This document shows positions 7,626 to 16,340 of a DNA stretch of 64,000 nucleotides, one piece after another (positions within the stretch are counted from its first letter, which is position 1; every line of letters starts with the position of its first letter). This stretch comes from Sagittula marina (GTDB lineage Bacteria; Pseudomonadota; Alphaproteobacteria; Rhodobacterales; Rhodobacteraceae): contig NZ_JACIEJ010000009.1 in NCBI RefSeq assembly GCF_014196795.1, positions 62,001 through 126,000 on the forward strand, in the 5' to 3' direction. The position numbers were made by a program, and so were the translations under genes. Under the pieces are notes generated by a model. It had not been told where the DNA came from. It saw only the letters and a program-made list of their open reading frames with translations, and made no database searches.

Positions 7626-8951
7626 TTACCATCCGATTGCTTGGGGCAGCCATGTGGCGAGCCCGGGGAAAGAGAAGACCAGCGCCAGCCCGACCAGCTG
7701 AAGACCGATGAAGGGCAGGACGCCTTTGTAGATGTCCCACGTCTTGACCTGCGGCGGGGCGACGCCCTTGAGAAAGAACAGCGCCCAGCCGAAGGGCGGC
7801 GTCAGGAACGAGGTTTGCAGGTTCACCGCCACGAGAATCGCGATCCACGCCATGTCCACGCCCGCGTTCATGAAGATCGGCAGGAAAAGCGGCAGGGCGA
7901 TGTAGGAAATCTCGATCCATTCGAGGAAGAACCCCAGCACAAACAGCAGCACCATCAAGAAGAAGATCTGCCCGTTGATCCCGCCCGGCACCATGGCAAA
8001 GGCATCATGCACGAGGTTTTCGCCACCCAGGCCCCGGAACGCAAGGCCGAAGGGCTGCGCGAAGATCAGGATCAGGAAGACCATGGCCGACGTGACAAAC
8101 GCGCCGCGCACCGCGTCGCGCATCACGCCAAAGGACAGTTTGCCCGACATCGCCGCCAGGACGATGGAGCCGAGCGCGCCCATGGAGGCGGCCTCTGTCG
8201 GGGCGGCGATGCCACCGATGATCGACCCCAGAACGGCGATGATCAGGGCGATGGGCGGCAGGACGACGCGCAACAGCTTTTTGCCCAGGTCGGCGCGCGA
8301 CAGGGCGGCGCGTTCCTCGGCGGGGATGGCGGGCAGGGCGAGGGGTTTGAAGAACCCCAGGATCAGGACGTAAGCGACGAACAACCCCGAGAGCAGCAAG
8401 CCGGGGAACAGCGCGGCGGCAAACAGCGTGCCGACGGATTCGCCCATGATGTCAGCCAGCAGGATCAGCACCAGCGAGGGCGGGATGATCTGGCCCAGCG
8501 TGCCGGAGGCGCAGATCACGCCGCAGGCGACGCCGGTGTCATAGCCTCGGTTCAGGACGGGCCCTAGGGCGATCAGGCCCATGGTGACGACGGTCGCGCC
8601 GACAACGCCGGAGGCCGCGCCCATCAGGACGCCCACGAGGATGATCGCCAGCGCCATGCCACCGCGCAGGCCGCCCATGGCAAAGCCGATCACGTCCAAC
8701 AGCTCTTCGGCGATCCTGGATTTCTCCAGCATGATGCCCATGAAGATGAACAAGGGCAGCGCGAGCAGCGTGTAATTGGTGATGACGCCAAAGATGCGTG
8801 CGGGCAGCAGGGTGAACAGGAACGAGCCAAACCCGGCGTAGCCAAAGACAAAGCCGGTGACGCCAAGGCAGACCGCGACGGGCACGCCCGCCAGCAGCAT
8901 CAGGAAGAATGCGCCGATCATCACCAGCGCCAGAATTTCGGTATAGGGCAT
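7626..8951 (-). CDS. dctM: TRAP transporter large permease (DctM type)
   Basis: A 441-residue permease with about a dozen transmembrane segments. It has typical DctM motifs such as GVITNYTLLALPLFIFMG, GAASGVVGATVVTMG and IIPPSLVLILLADI. It couples sodium-driven uptake to the periplasmic binding protein encoded two genes upstream. It lies 1 bp from dctQ and 3 bp from the gamma-glutamyltransferase gene, so transport and processing are co-expressed. The substrate is probably an organic acid or amide derivative. Confidence 0.93.
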   Translation of the reverse strand: MPYTEILALVMIGAFFLMLLAGVPVAVCLGVTGFVFGYAGFGSFLFTLLPARIFGVITNYTLLALPLFIFMGIMLEKSRIAEELLDVIGFAMGGLRGGMALAIILVGVLMGAASGVVGATVVTMGLIALGPVLNRGYDTGVACGVICASGTLGQIIPPSLVLILLADIMGESVGTLFAAALFPGLLLSGLFVAYVLILGFFKPLALPAIPAEERAALSRADLGKKLLRVVLPPIALIIAVLGSIIGGIAAPTEAASMGALGSIVLAAMSGKLSFGVMRDAVRGAFVTSAMVFLILIFAQPFGLAFRGLGGENLVHDAFAMVPGGINGQIFFLMVLLFVLGFFLEWIEISYIALPLFLPIFMNAGVDMAWIAILVAVNLQTSFLTPPFGWALFFLKGVAPPQVKTWDIYKGVLPFIGLQLVGLALVFSFPGLATWLPQAIGW

Positions 8952-8952
8952 G

Positions 8953-9471
8953 TCAGCGGACCCCTTTGGGACGCAGCAGCGTCAGCAGTGCATGGCCGGT
9001 CATGGCGAGGCTTTGGATGGCGAGCAGGATGAAGGCCACGGGCAGGCAGGCTTTCAGCAGGTAGCGGTAGCCAAGGCCGCCGGGATCGGGGGACCCTTCG
9101 TTGATGGAATAGCTTGCATCGACATAGGCGAGGCTGAGGTAGGCGATCAGCAGGGCCACGGCGGTCATCAGCACCGCGCTGACGACGTCGATGGCAGCCT
9201 GCACGCGGGGCGGAAACTTGGCATAGGCGATGTCGACGCGGACTTCGCCGCCCTGGTTCAGACCGTAGGCCATGCCAAACAGCGCGCCAACAGCCATGAG
9301 ATGCCACTCGGCCTCTTGCAAGGCGACGGAGCCGTAGGAAAACAGGTAGCGCGAGAGCACGTTGAACGCGACCAGAAGGACAAGGGCCAGACCGCTCCAT
9401 GCTGCGATCTGGCCGGTGATGCGAACGATGCCATGGGCACCGTTCGTCAGTTTTTCGAGCGTTGCGATCAT
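8953..9471 (-). CDS. dctQ: TRAP transporter small permease (DctQ type)
   Basis: A 172-residue protein with four hydrophobic segments and the DctQ pattern (NVLSRYLFSYGSVALQEAEWHLMAVGALFG, then GEVRVDIAYAKFPP). It forms the membrane complex with DctM. It sits 5 bp after dctP and 1 bp before dctM. No strong Shine-Dalgarno precedes it, so translation is probably coupled to dctP. Confidence 0.92.
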   Translation of the reverse strand: MIATLEKLTNGAHGIVRITGQIAAWSGLALVLLVAFNVLSRYLFSYGSVALQEAEWHLMAVGALFGMAYGLNQGGEVRVDIAYAKFPPRVQAAIDVVSAVLMTAVALLIAYLSLAYVDASYSINEGSPDPGGLGYRYLLKACLPVAFILLAIQSLAMTGHALLTLLRPKGVR

Positions 9472-9476
9472 GCGCG

Positions 9477-10556
9477 TCAGCCCGGCAAGCCGTAGAGCGG
9501 CTTTTCGGACACGGCGGCCCAGGCGGCGTGCTCGGTCTTGAAGGCGGTGAAGGCGTCGTGGACCTTTTTAACCTGCGCGTCCTGTGCGGCGAAGTCGGCC
9601 AGCACGGTGTCGGTCGCGGTCTTCAGTTCGGCCACAACATCGTCGGGCAGGGTCTGGGCAATGACGCCATCGTTTTCGACCAGATCCTTGAGCGCCTCGG
9701 CGTTGTTGGCCTCGCACCATGTGTGGCTTTCGAGGTTGCAGGCCATGGCGGCGACCTTGACGATTTCCTGAAGGTCGGCGGGCAAGCTGTTCCACGCCTG
9801 CGTGGACATCAGCAGTTCGGTGACGTTCGACGGTTCATGCCAGCCGGTGGTGTAGTAGTATTTCGCAGCGTTTTGCAGGCCGAGGCGACGGTCCTGATAG
9901 GGGCCGACAAATTCCGCCGCGTCGATCACGCCGCGTTCCAGCGCGGGGAAGATCTCGCCACCCGGCAGCAGTTTCACATCGACGCCAAGGGTGGCGTAGA
10001 CTTTGCCCGCAAGGCCGGGGATGCGCATCTTCAGGTTCTGGAAGTCCGCGACGGATTCGATGGGTTCGCGGAACCAGCCGGTCATCTGAACGCCGGTGTT
10101 GCCCATGGGCAGCGCCTTCAGGCCGAGCGGTTCGTAGAGTTCGTCCCACAGCTCCATCCCGCCGCCATGGTAGAGCCAGGCGTTCATTCCCTGGAAGTTC
10201 ATGCCGAAGGGGACGGTGGTGAAATACTGCGCCGCCGGGATCTTGCCCGCCCAGAAGTAGGCGTTGGCGGCGTTCATTTCGATCGCGCCGGAGCGCACGG
10301 CGTCGAAGCCTTCGAGCGCGGGGATCAGCTCGCCTGCGGCGAAGTGCTGGATCTTGAGGCGGCCATCGGACATGGCCTCGACCTTTTTGCAGAAGTCGGT
10401 GGGGCTGCCGGGGCCTTCGACGTAGAAGGGCGAGCCGGGGCCGTAGGCGTTGGTCATCTTCCAGTTGAAGGTGGATTGGGCGCGGGCCACGGCGGGCGCG
10501 GCAAGGGCGCCGGTGCCGAGGGTGGCAGAGGTCGTGAGGAACGTGCGGCGGTCCAT
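9477..10556 (-). CDS. dctP: TRAP transporter substrate-binding protein (DctP type, Tat signal)
   Basis: A 359-residue periplasmic binding protein. The N terminus DRRTFLTTSA followed by a hydrophobic stretch and AVARAQ is a twin-arginine signal peptide, as common for TRAP proteins of this subgroup (TakP-like, binding 2-oxo acids or other carboxylates). The body contains the DctP-type EVFPALERGVIDAAEFVGP-like segment that lines the ligand site. AAAGGA precedes the ATG at 10556. It is the first gene of the dctP-dctQ-dctM-GGT-TauE operon, and its promoter region carries a pair of TTTGnnTACAAA operators. Confidence 0.93.
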   Translation of the reverse strand: MDRRTFLTTSATLGTGALAAPAVARAQSTFNWKMTNAYGPGSPFYVEGPGSPTDFCKKVEAMSDGRLKIQHFAAGELIPALEGFDAVRSGAIEMNAANAYFWAGKIPAAQYFTTVPFGMNFQGMNAWLYHGGGMELWDELYEPLGLKALPMGNTGVQMTGWFREPIESVADFQNLKMRIPGLAGKVYATLGVDVKLLPGGEIFPALERGVIDAAEFVGPYQDRRLGLQNAAKYYYTTGWHEPSNVTELLMSTQAWNSLPADLQEIVKVAAMACNLESHTWCEANNAEALKDLVENDGVIAQTLPDDVVAELKTATDTVLADFAAQDAQVKKVHDAFTAFKTEHAAWAAVSEKPLYGLPG

Positions 10557-10653
10557 GTCAGATCCTTTCGGTGATCGGTGTCATGGGGGCAGGTTCCTGC
10601 AGAAACGGGGGTGGGCCAGACTGCGTCGACGCAGCGAGCGGTCTTTGCCTCAC

Positions 10654-10696
10654 TTTGTATACAAAAGCCGCCAAAGTAAATCGGTTTGGATACAAA
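10654..10696. promoter_or_regulatory. Twin GntR-type operators between dctP and the racemase-like gene
   Basis: TTTGTATACAAA (10654-10665) is a perfect 12-bp palindrome. TTTGGATACAAA (10685-10696) is the same with one mismatch. They are 31 bp apart, three helical turns, in the divergent promoter region. The TTGTnnACAA form fits FCD-type GntR regulators, and a GntR gene lies at the other end of the operon. That this regulator binds here is inferred. Confidence 0.65.
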
Positions 10697-10828
10697 TTGC
10701 GCAGAATGTGAAGACGGGGCGCGGTGTTGAATCGGGCGAAAGCGATGCTCTCTGTCGGGCGCGGTCTGTGCTGGACAGGGGCGTGGCGGCGGAGGACACT
10801 GGGCAAACCCTTGAAAACAGGTAGGTCG

Positions 10829-11449
10829 ATGGCCCGGATCCTTTTGATGAACCCGAACAGCAATGCCGCCACCACGGCGGCGATGGTGCGGATTGCCCGG
10901 ACGATTCTACCCGATGCGCAGGGATGGACCGCACCGAGCGGCCCGCCGATGATCGTGGACGCTGCGGCGTTGGACGCGGCGGCGGAGCTGGTGGCCGGAG
11001 CGGATCTGCCTGCGGTGCGCGGGGTGATCGTCTCGGCCTTTGGGGATCCGGGGCAGGGGGCGCTGGCGCGGCGCTTGTCCTGCCCGGTGGTGGGCATCGG
11101 GGGTGCGGCGGCTGTGGCGGCGGCAGCGCACGGGGCGTTTGCGGTGGCAACGACGACGCCGGGGCTGCGCGGGCGGATCGACGCTTTGATGTCGGCGCAG
11201 GAGGGGTATCTGGGCTGCTTTCTGACAGAAGGCGATCCGTTGGACTTGATGGCGGAGCCGGAGCGGTTGGACGCGGCTTTGCGTGTCGCGGCAGAGCGTG
11301 CGGTCGCGGCTGGGGCCGAGGCTGTGATCATCGGCGGTGGCCCTTTGGGGGAGGCGGCAGAGCGCCTGTCAGCGCAGGTTTCCGTGCCGCTGATCTCGCC
11401 CATTCGTGCGGCGGCGCAGCATCTCGAAAACCGCCTGACGGACGGTTGA
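10829..11449 (+). CDS. Asp/Glu/hydantoin racemase-family protein lacking both catalytic cysteines
   Basis: A 206-residue protein of the aspartate/glutamate/hydantoin racemase fold. It begins ARILLMNPNSN, as in hydantoin racemases. The family uses two cysteines as acid/base, in CFGDPG and LGCAG motifs. Here the motifs read SAFGDPGQ (alanine at residue 70) and IIGGGPLG (glycine at residue 170), so both are missing. Either the protein is no longer a racemase or it does different chemistry. The start at 10829 was chosen because MARILLMNPN matches the family N terminus. It is transcribed divergently from the TRAP/GGT operon with shared operators. Confidence 0.8.
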   Translation: MARILLMNPNSNAATTAAMVRIARTILPDAQGWTAPSGPPMIVDAAALDAAAELVAGADLPAVRGVIVSAFGDPGQGALARRLSCPVVGIGGAAAVAAAAHGAFAVATTTPGLRGRIDALMSAQEGYLGCFLTEGDPLDLMAEPERLDAALRVAAERAVAAGAEAVIIGGGPLGEAAERLSAQVSVPLISPIRAAAQHLENRLTDG

Positions 11450-11520
11450 CCGACCAACCACTGCTTGATTCTGGCGTCAAACGCCTGCTGCCTGCTTATT
11501 AATGCGGCAGTGCAGCGTGA

Positions 11521-11564
11521 TTGTGCACAACATCTATGCGGATGGGTCGAGATTGTCGACAATC
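11521..11564. promoter_or_regulatory. Second pair of TTGTnnACAA operators, upstream of the peptide ABC operon
   Basis: TTGTGCACAA (11521-11530) and GATTGTCGACAATC (11551-11564, 14-bp perfect palindrome) have centres 32 bp apart. This is nearly the same geometry and half-site (TTGT/ACAA) as the pair near 10.66 kb. A TTGACA (11573-11578) follows directly and may be the -35 box of the ABC operon, which would make the sites repressing. Confidence 0.6.
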
Positions 11565-11706
11565 ATCCCCGCTTGACACGTTTCTTCGCTGGTCAGGAGG
11601 AACGCCGCGTTGCCACGGTTTGCGCACAGACGGGCCGCGTCAGGTTCGACTGACGGCAAACAAAGGGACCGCGCCCAGATGTGCGGCACGCAACGGAGAG
11701 GTACAT

Positions 11707-13308
11707 ATGTCAATTTTTGGAAAGGGGTTCACCGCCCTGGCGACCGCCGTGGTCTTGGCCGGCGGCACTGTCGCACAGGCTGAGGGCACGCTGCGGATCG
11801 GCATGACCGCGGCGGATATTCCGCTGACCACGGGCCAGACCGACCAAGGCGGCGAAGGCATGCGGTTCATGGGCTACACGGTCTACGACTCGTTGATCGA
11901 ATGGGACCTGACGAGCGCGGACAAGGCCTCGACCCTGATCCCCGGTCTGGCGACAGAATGGTCGGTGGGCGAGGATGAGCTGACCTGGACGTTCAAGCTG
12001 CGCGATGGCGTGACGTTCCACGATGGATCGCCGCTGACCGCCGAGGTCGTGGTCTGGAACCTGGACAAGCTGCTCGATGACACGTCGGAGCAATATGACA
12101 GCCGTCAGGCCGCGCAGGGCAAATCCCGCATCCCGGCTGTGGCGTCCTACGAGGTGGTCGACGATCTGACGCTGACCATCACGACCAACGAACCCGACGC
12201 GACGCTGCCCTACCAGCTGGCGTGGATCGTGATGTCGTCCAAGGCCAACTGGGAAGCCATGGACAAGGATTGGGAAAAGGTCGCCATGTCGCCCTCTGGC
12301 ACCGGTCCTTGGAAGCTGACCGAGTTCGTGCCGCGGGAACGTGCCGTGCTGGTGCCGTTCGAGGACTACTGGGACGAAAGCCGCATCCCGCAGCTTGACG
12401 AGATGATCCTGATCCCGCTGCCGGAGCCGAATGCCCGCGCCGCCGCGCTGATGTCCGGTCAGGTCGACTGGATCGAGGCCCCCGCGCCCGACACCATCCC
12501 CGCGATGGAAGCCAACGGATTCAAGATTTCGTCCAACGCCTATCCGCACAACTGGACCTGGCACCTGAGCCGTGTCGAAGGCTCGCCCTGGAACGATATC
12601 AAGGTGCGCAAGGCCGCCAACATGGCGATTGACCGCGAGTCCATGATGCCGCTGCTGGGCGGTTTGATGATCCCGGCGAAGGGCTTCTTGCCGCCGTCGT
12701 CCAACTGGTTCGGCGAACCGGAATTCGACCCGTCCTACGACCTCGAAGCTGCCCGGGCACTGATGGAAGAGGCCGGCTACGGTCCGGATAACCACCTGGA
12801 GGTCAAGGCGCTGATTTCTCCGTCGGGGTCGGGCCAGATGCTGCCGCTGCCGATGAACGAGTTCGTTCAGCAAAGCCTCGCAGAGGCGTGGATCGACGTG
12901 GAATTCTCCGTCGTGGAATGGAACCAGATGATCAACCTGTGGCGTGCAGGCGCCGAGGATGAGGCGGTGGATGGCGCACAGTCCATCAACTTTACCTACT
13001 TCATCCAGGACCCGTTCACCGGCCTGATCCGTCACCTCGATTGCGATCTTATCGCGCCGAATGGCACCAACTGGGGCCACTATTGCGACCCGGAAATGCA
13101 GGCGCTGTTCGAGAAGATCAAAACCACCTTTGATCCCGAAGAGCAGGAAGCCGTTCTGCAGGAAACGCACGAGAAATACGTCAACGACGCGCTGTTTTTG
13201 TTCGTGACGCATGACGTGGCGCCGCGCGCGCTGTCGCCCAAGGTCGAAGGCTTTGTGCAGGCGCAGAACTGGTATCAGAACTTCTCCTCCATCACGATGG
13301 CGGACTAA
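11707..13308 (+). CDS. Peptide-type ABC transporter substrate-binding protein
   Basis: A 533-residue family 5 extracellular solute-binding protein (DppA/OppA/NikA type). A Sec signal peptide spans residues 1-25 (ends TVAQAEG). The ATG at 11707 follows GGAGAGG. The typical segment GLATEWSVGEDELTWTFKLR lies around residue 85, with SPSGTGPWKL further on. It is the first gene of a complete five-gene transporter operon that continues into an amidase and a RidA protein. The ligand is therefore probably an amide or peptide-like compound rather than a generic dipeptide. Confidence 0.92.
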   Translation: MSIFGKGFTALATAVVLAGGTVAQAEGTLRIGMTAADIPLTTGQTDQGGEGMRFMGYTVYDSLIEWDLTSADKASTLIPGLATEWSVGEDELTWTFKLRDGVTFHDGSPLTAEVVVWNLDKLLDDTSEQYDSRQAAQGKSRIPAVASYEVVDDLTLTITTNEPDATLPYQLAWIVMSSKANWEAMDKDWEKVAMSPSGTGPWKLTEFVPRERAVLVPFEDYWDESRIPQLDEMILIPLPEPNARAAALMSGQVDWIEAPAPDTIPAMEANGFKISSNAYPHNWTWHLSRVEGSPWNDIKVRKAANMAIDRESMMPLLGGLMIPAKGFLPPSSNWFGEPEFDPSYDLEAARALMEEAGYGPDNHLEVKALISPSGSGQMLPLPMNEFVQQSLAEAWIDVEFSVVEWNQMINLWRAGAEDEAVDGAQSINFTYFIQDPFTGLIRHLDCDLIAPNGTNWGHYCDPEMQALFEKIKTTFDPEEQEAVLQETHEKYVNDALFLFVTHDVAPRALSPKVEGFVQAQNWYQNFSSITMAD

Positions 13309-13316
13309 GACCAAAG

Positions 13317-13348
13317 CCCCCGCCCGTGCCGTGGGGTGCGGGCGGGGG
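13317..13348 (+). terminator. Intercistronic hairpin after the binding-protein gene
   Basis: CCCCCGCCCG (13317-13326) pairs perfectly with CGGGCGGGGG (13339-13348), 10 bp with a 12-nt loop and no T tract. Such hairpins after binding-protein genes usually protect the upstream mRNA from 3' decay, giving more binding protein than permease. Confidence 0.6.
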
Positions 13349-13377
13349 ATCACGACTTTTGTGGAAGGCGCGATCCC

Positions 13378-14331
13378 TTGCTGACCTATCTCATCCGACG
13401 TCTTATCCTTGTGCTTCCGGTGGCCTTTGGCGTGTCGGTCATCTGCTTTCTGCTGGTGCAGATCGCGCCCGGTGATCCGCTGACCGCCATCATGCCGGTG
13501 GATGCCACCGCCGAGGAACAGGACGCCATGCGCGCGGCCTATGGCCTCGATAAACCGCTGCCAATCCAATACGCCATCTGGATCGGCAACCTTGTCCAGG
13601 GCGACATGGGCAAGTCCATCGCCACCGGACGTCCCGTCGCCGGAGAGGTGTTCGGCGCGGTGCAGAATTCGCTGCTGCTGGCGGTGTCCGCGGCGGTCAT
13701 CGCCTTTCCCATCGGGACCGCGCTGGGGTTCCTTGCGGGCTATTTCCGCGACACGCTGGTGGATCGGGGCGTCACGGCCATTTCCATCGCCGGTGTGTCG
13801 GTGCCGAACTACTGGCTGGGCATCGTTCTGGTCATCATATTCTCGGTCAATCTTGGGTGGTTGCCATCCATGGGCGCCGGTCCGGGCGGATCGTCCGAGT
13901 GGCAGTGGAACTGGGAGCACATGCGCCATCTGGTGCTGCCCGCCGTGACGCTGGCCGTGGTGCCCATCGGCATCGTGGCGCGCACGGTGCGCGCGCTGGC
14001 CGGCGATATCCTGAGCCAGGATTTCGTCGATGCGCTTTATGCCAAGGGGATGAGCCGCGTGGACGTGCTGCGCCACGTGGCGCGCAACGCGGCCGCCACG
14101 GCGCTGTCGGTGATGGGGCTGCAACTTGGCTACCTGCTGGGCGGGTCGATCCTGATCGAGACGGTGTTCAACTGGCCCGGCTCCGGCTTTTTGTTGTCGA
14201 ACGCGATTTTCCAGCGCGATCTGCCGCTGTTGCAGGGCACGATCCTTGTGCTGGCGCTGTTCTTTGTCGCGATGAACCTGATTGTCGATGTGGCGCAGGC
14301 CGCCATCGACCCCCGCATCCAGAGGACCTGA
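13378..14331 (+). CDS. Peptide-type ABC transporter permease (DppB-like)
   Basis: A 317-residue inner-membrane permease with six hydrophobic segments, beginning LTYLIRRLILVLPVAFGVS as in DppB/OppB proteins. The binding-protein-dependent transport signature lies near residues 225-245 (DALYAKGMSRVDVLRHVARNA). I place the start at TTG 13378, 10 nt after GGAAGG, because the family begins exactly here; an upstream in-frame start at 13336 would fall in the hairpin. It partners with the next permease. Confidence 0.9.
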   Translation: MLTYLIRRLILVLPVAFGVSVICFLLVQIAPGDPLTAIMPVDATAEEQDAMRAAYGLDKPLPIQYAIWIGNLVQGDMGKSIATGRPVAGEVFGAVQNSLLLAVSAAVIAFPIGTALGFLAGYFRDTLVDRGVTAISIAGVSVPNYWLGIVLVIIFSVNLGWLPSMGAGPGGSSEWQWNWEHMRHLVLPAVTLAVVPIGIVARTVRALAGDILSQDFVDALYAKGMSRVDVLRHVARNAAATALSVMGLQLGYLLGGSILIETVFNWPGSGFLLSNAIFQRDLPLLQGTILVLALFFVAMNLIVDVAQAAIDPRIQRT

Positions 14332-14334
14332 CCC

Positions 14335-15231
14335 ATGGCCCTGACTGACACCACGGGCGGACAGGCGGTCGAGCCCGCGCCCATCGAAAAGCCCCAAGGC
14401 TATTGGTCCGGCGTGGGCGCGCGTCTGGTGCGCGACCCGTTGACGATGATCTGTGCGGGCGTCGTGCTGGCGTTGATTTTGGCGGCTGTCTTTGCGCCGC
14501 TGCTGGGCCTTGCCGACCCGTATAAAGGGTCGATGATCGCGCGCCTGAAACCGCTGGGCACCGAAGGCCATATCCTTGGCACCGATGAGCAGGGGCGCGA
14601 TATGCTGGCCCGGTTGATCTACGGCGGGCGGCTGACGCTGTTCATTGGCCTGATGCCGGTGGTGCTGGCGTTCTTTATCGGCTCGGCGCTGGGGATCACC
14701 GCAGGCTATGTGGGGGGGCTGACCAACACCATCATCATGCGCACGGTCGACGTGTTCTTTGCCTTCCCCTCGGTGCTGCTGGCGATTGCCATATCCGGGG
14801 CGCTGGGGGCGGGGATCGTCAATTCGCTGGTCTCGCTGACCATCGTGTTCATCCCGCCGATCACCCGCGTCGCGGAGGCCGTGACAAGTGGCGTGCGGGC
14901 GCTGGATTACATCGACGCGGCGCGGGCGACCGGCGCCAACGCCTGGACGGTGATCCGCGTGCATGTGATCGGCAACGTGCTGTCGCCGATCTTTGTCTAT
15001 GCCACCTCGCTGACGAGCGTGTGCATGATCTTGGCCGCCGGTCTGTCGTTCCTTGGCATCGGTGTGCGCCCGCCGGAACCGGAGTGGGGGCTGATGCTCA
15101 ACACGCTGCGGTCGGCGATTTACGTCAACCCGTGGCTGTCGGCGCTGCCCGGCGTGATGATCTTCATCACCTCGCTGTGTCTGAACCTGCTGAGCGATGG
15201 CCTGAGGAGTGCAATGAATGTCCGTGACTGA
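14335..15231 (+). CDS. Peptide-type ABC transporter permease (DppC-like)
   Basis: A 298-residue permease with the DppC/OppC layout. There is a cytoplasmic N terminus, a first membrane segment (LTMICAGVVLALILAAVFAP), the LGTDEQGRDMLARLIYGGR motif, and the EAA-type loop DYIDAARATGANAWTVIRVHVIGN. It starts 3 bp after the previous stop and overlaps the next gene by 14 bp, so the operon is tightly coupled. Confidence 0.92.
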   Translation: MALTDTTGGQAVEPAPIEKPQGYWSGVGARLVRDPLTMICAGVVLALILAAVFAPLLGLADPYKGSMIARLKPLGTEGHILGTDEQGRDMLARLIYGGRLTLFIGLMPVVLAFFIGSALGITAGYVGGLTNTIIMRTVDVFFAFPSVLLAIAISGALGAGIVNSLVSLTIVFIPPITRVAEAVTSGVRALDYIDAARATGANAWTVIRVHVIGNVLSPIFVYATSLTSVCMILAAGLSFLGIGVRPPEPEWGLMLNTLRSAIYVNPWLSALPGVMIFITSLCLNLLSDGLRSAMNVRD

Positions 15232-16267
15232 AACCTACGCCCCGAGCGCCGACACCGGCGGCCCCGGCCAGCCCCTGCTGATCGTGCGGGACTTGCAGAA
15301 ACATTTTCCGGTGAGCGGTGGCCTGCTGGGCCGCACGCAGGCCAAGGTGCAGGCGGTCGACCGGGTGTCCTTTTCGGTGAAGAAGGGCGAGACCTTGGGC
15401 ATCGTCGGCGAAAGCGGCTGTGGCAAGTCCACCACCGCCAAGCTGTTGATCGGCCTGACGGAAAAGGACAGAGGCGAGATCATCTTTGACGGTCATGCGC
15501 TGGGTGAACGACTGTCGCTGAAGGATCTGCGCCGCGGCGTGCAGATGGTGTTCCAGGACAGCTACGCCACGCTGAACCCGCGCCTGACGATCCTCGATTC
15601 CGTGGCTTTTGGCGCGCAGGTGCAGGGGCTTGCCGATCCGAAGTGTCTGGCGCGCAAGATGATGGACCGCGTGGGGCTGGACCCCAACCGCTTTGCCCAT
15701 CGCTACCCGCATGAGCTCTCCGGCGGGCAGCGGCAGCGGGTGAACATCGCGCGGGCGCTGGCCATGTCGCCGCGCCTTGTGGTGCTGGACGAGGCCGTGT
15801 CGGCGCTGGACAAATCGGTGGAGGCGCAGGTGCTGAACCTGCTGGGCGATCTGCGCGCCGAGTTCGGGCTGACCTATATCTTCATCTCTCACGATCTGAA
15901 CGTGGTGCGGTTTATCTCGGACCGGATTCTGGTGATGTATCTGGGTGAGGTGGTGGAGGTCGCGCCGGTGGACAGCATCTGGGCGGAGCAGGCGCATCCC
16001 TACACGCGCTCGCTGTTTTCCGCGATGCCGTCGATGGACCCGGACGACCGCACCAAGGAGCCGCCGCTGGTGGGCGATCCGCCGAACCCGATCAATCCGC
16101 CGAAGGGCTGCCGGTTTCACACGCGCTGCCGCTTTGCCGCGGAGGCGTGCAAGACCAAGGTGCCGAAACTGGCGGGGCTGAGCGGCAACGCAGATCACCT
16201 TGTGGCCTGCCATTTGCACGATGCGGCCTCGGGGCATCCGAAGGCGGGGCAGGGGGTGCCGGCATGA
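15218..16267 (+). CDS. Peptide-type ABC transporter ATP-binding protein (DppF-like)
   Basis: A 349-residue ATPase with Walker A GESGCGKST, signature LSGGQRQR, Walker B LVVLDEA and the switch histidine in FISHDLN. The C-terminal oligopeptide-transporter extension carries the cysteine pattern RFHTRCRFAAEACK seen in Opp/Dpp ATPases. Walker B ends in DEAVSALDK where DEPTSALD is usual, a common variant in this subfamily. GAGGAG precedes the start inside the permease gene. Confidence 0.92.
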   Translation: MSVTETYAPSADTGGPGQPLLIVRDLQKHFPVSGGLLGRTQAKVQAVDRVSFSVKKGETLGIVGESGCGKSTTAKLLIGLTEKDRGEIIFDGHALGERLSLKDLRRGVQMVFQDSYATLNPRLTILDSVAFGAQVQGLADPKCLARKMMDRVGLDPNRFAHRYPHELSGGQRQRVNIARALAMSPRLVVLDEAVSALDKSVEAQVLNLLGDLRAEFGLTYIFISHDLNVVRFISDRILVMYLGEVVEVAPVDSIWAEQAHPYTRSLFSAMPSMDPDDRTKEPPLVGDPPNPINPPKGCRFHTRCRFAAEACKTKVPKLAGLSGNADHLVACHLHDAASGHPKAGQGVPA

Positions 16268-16340
16268 TCCTGTCGCGTCCTGCCAAACCCTGTCGCGCGC
16301 CGTTCTGGACCGCCCCGGCCCCTGACCCTCAGGAGGGAAC

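Noticed and set aside
5799-8567. Long plus-strand open frame across the GGT and dctM genes
   Set aside because: It is low-complexity and antisense to two clear genes, with no ribosome site or motif.
11710-14964. Very long open frame antisense to the peptide ABC operon
   Set aside because: Its translation is rich in H, R, Q and D with no domain, and it runs opposite to well-supported genes; it is a by-product of high GC third positions.
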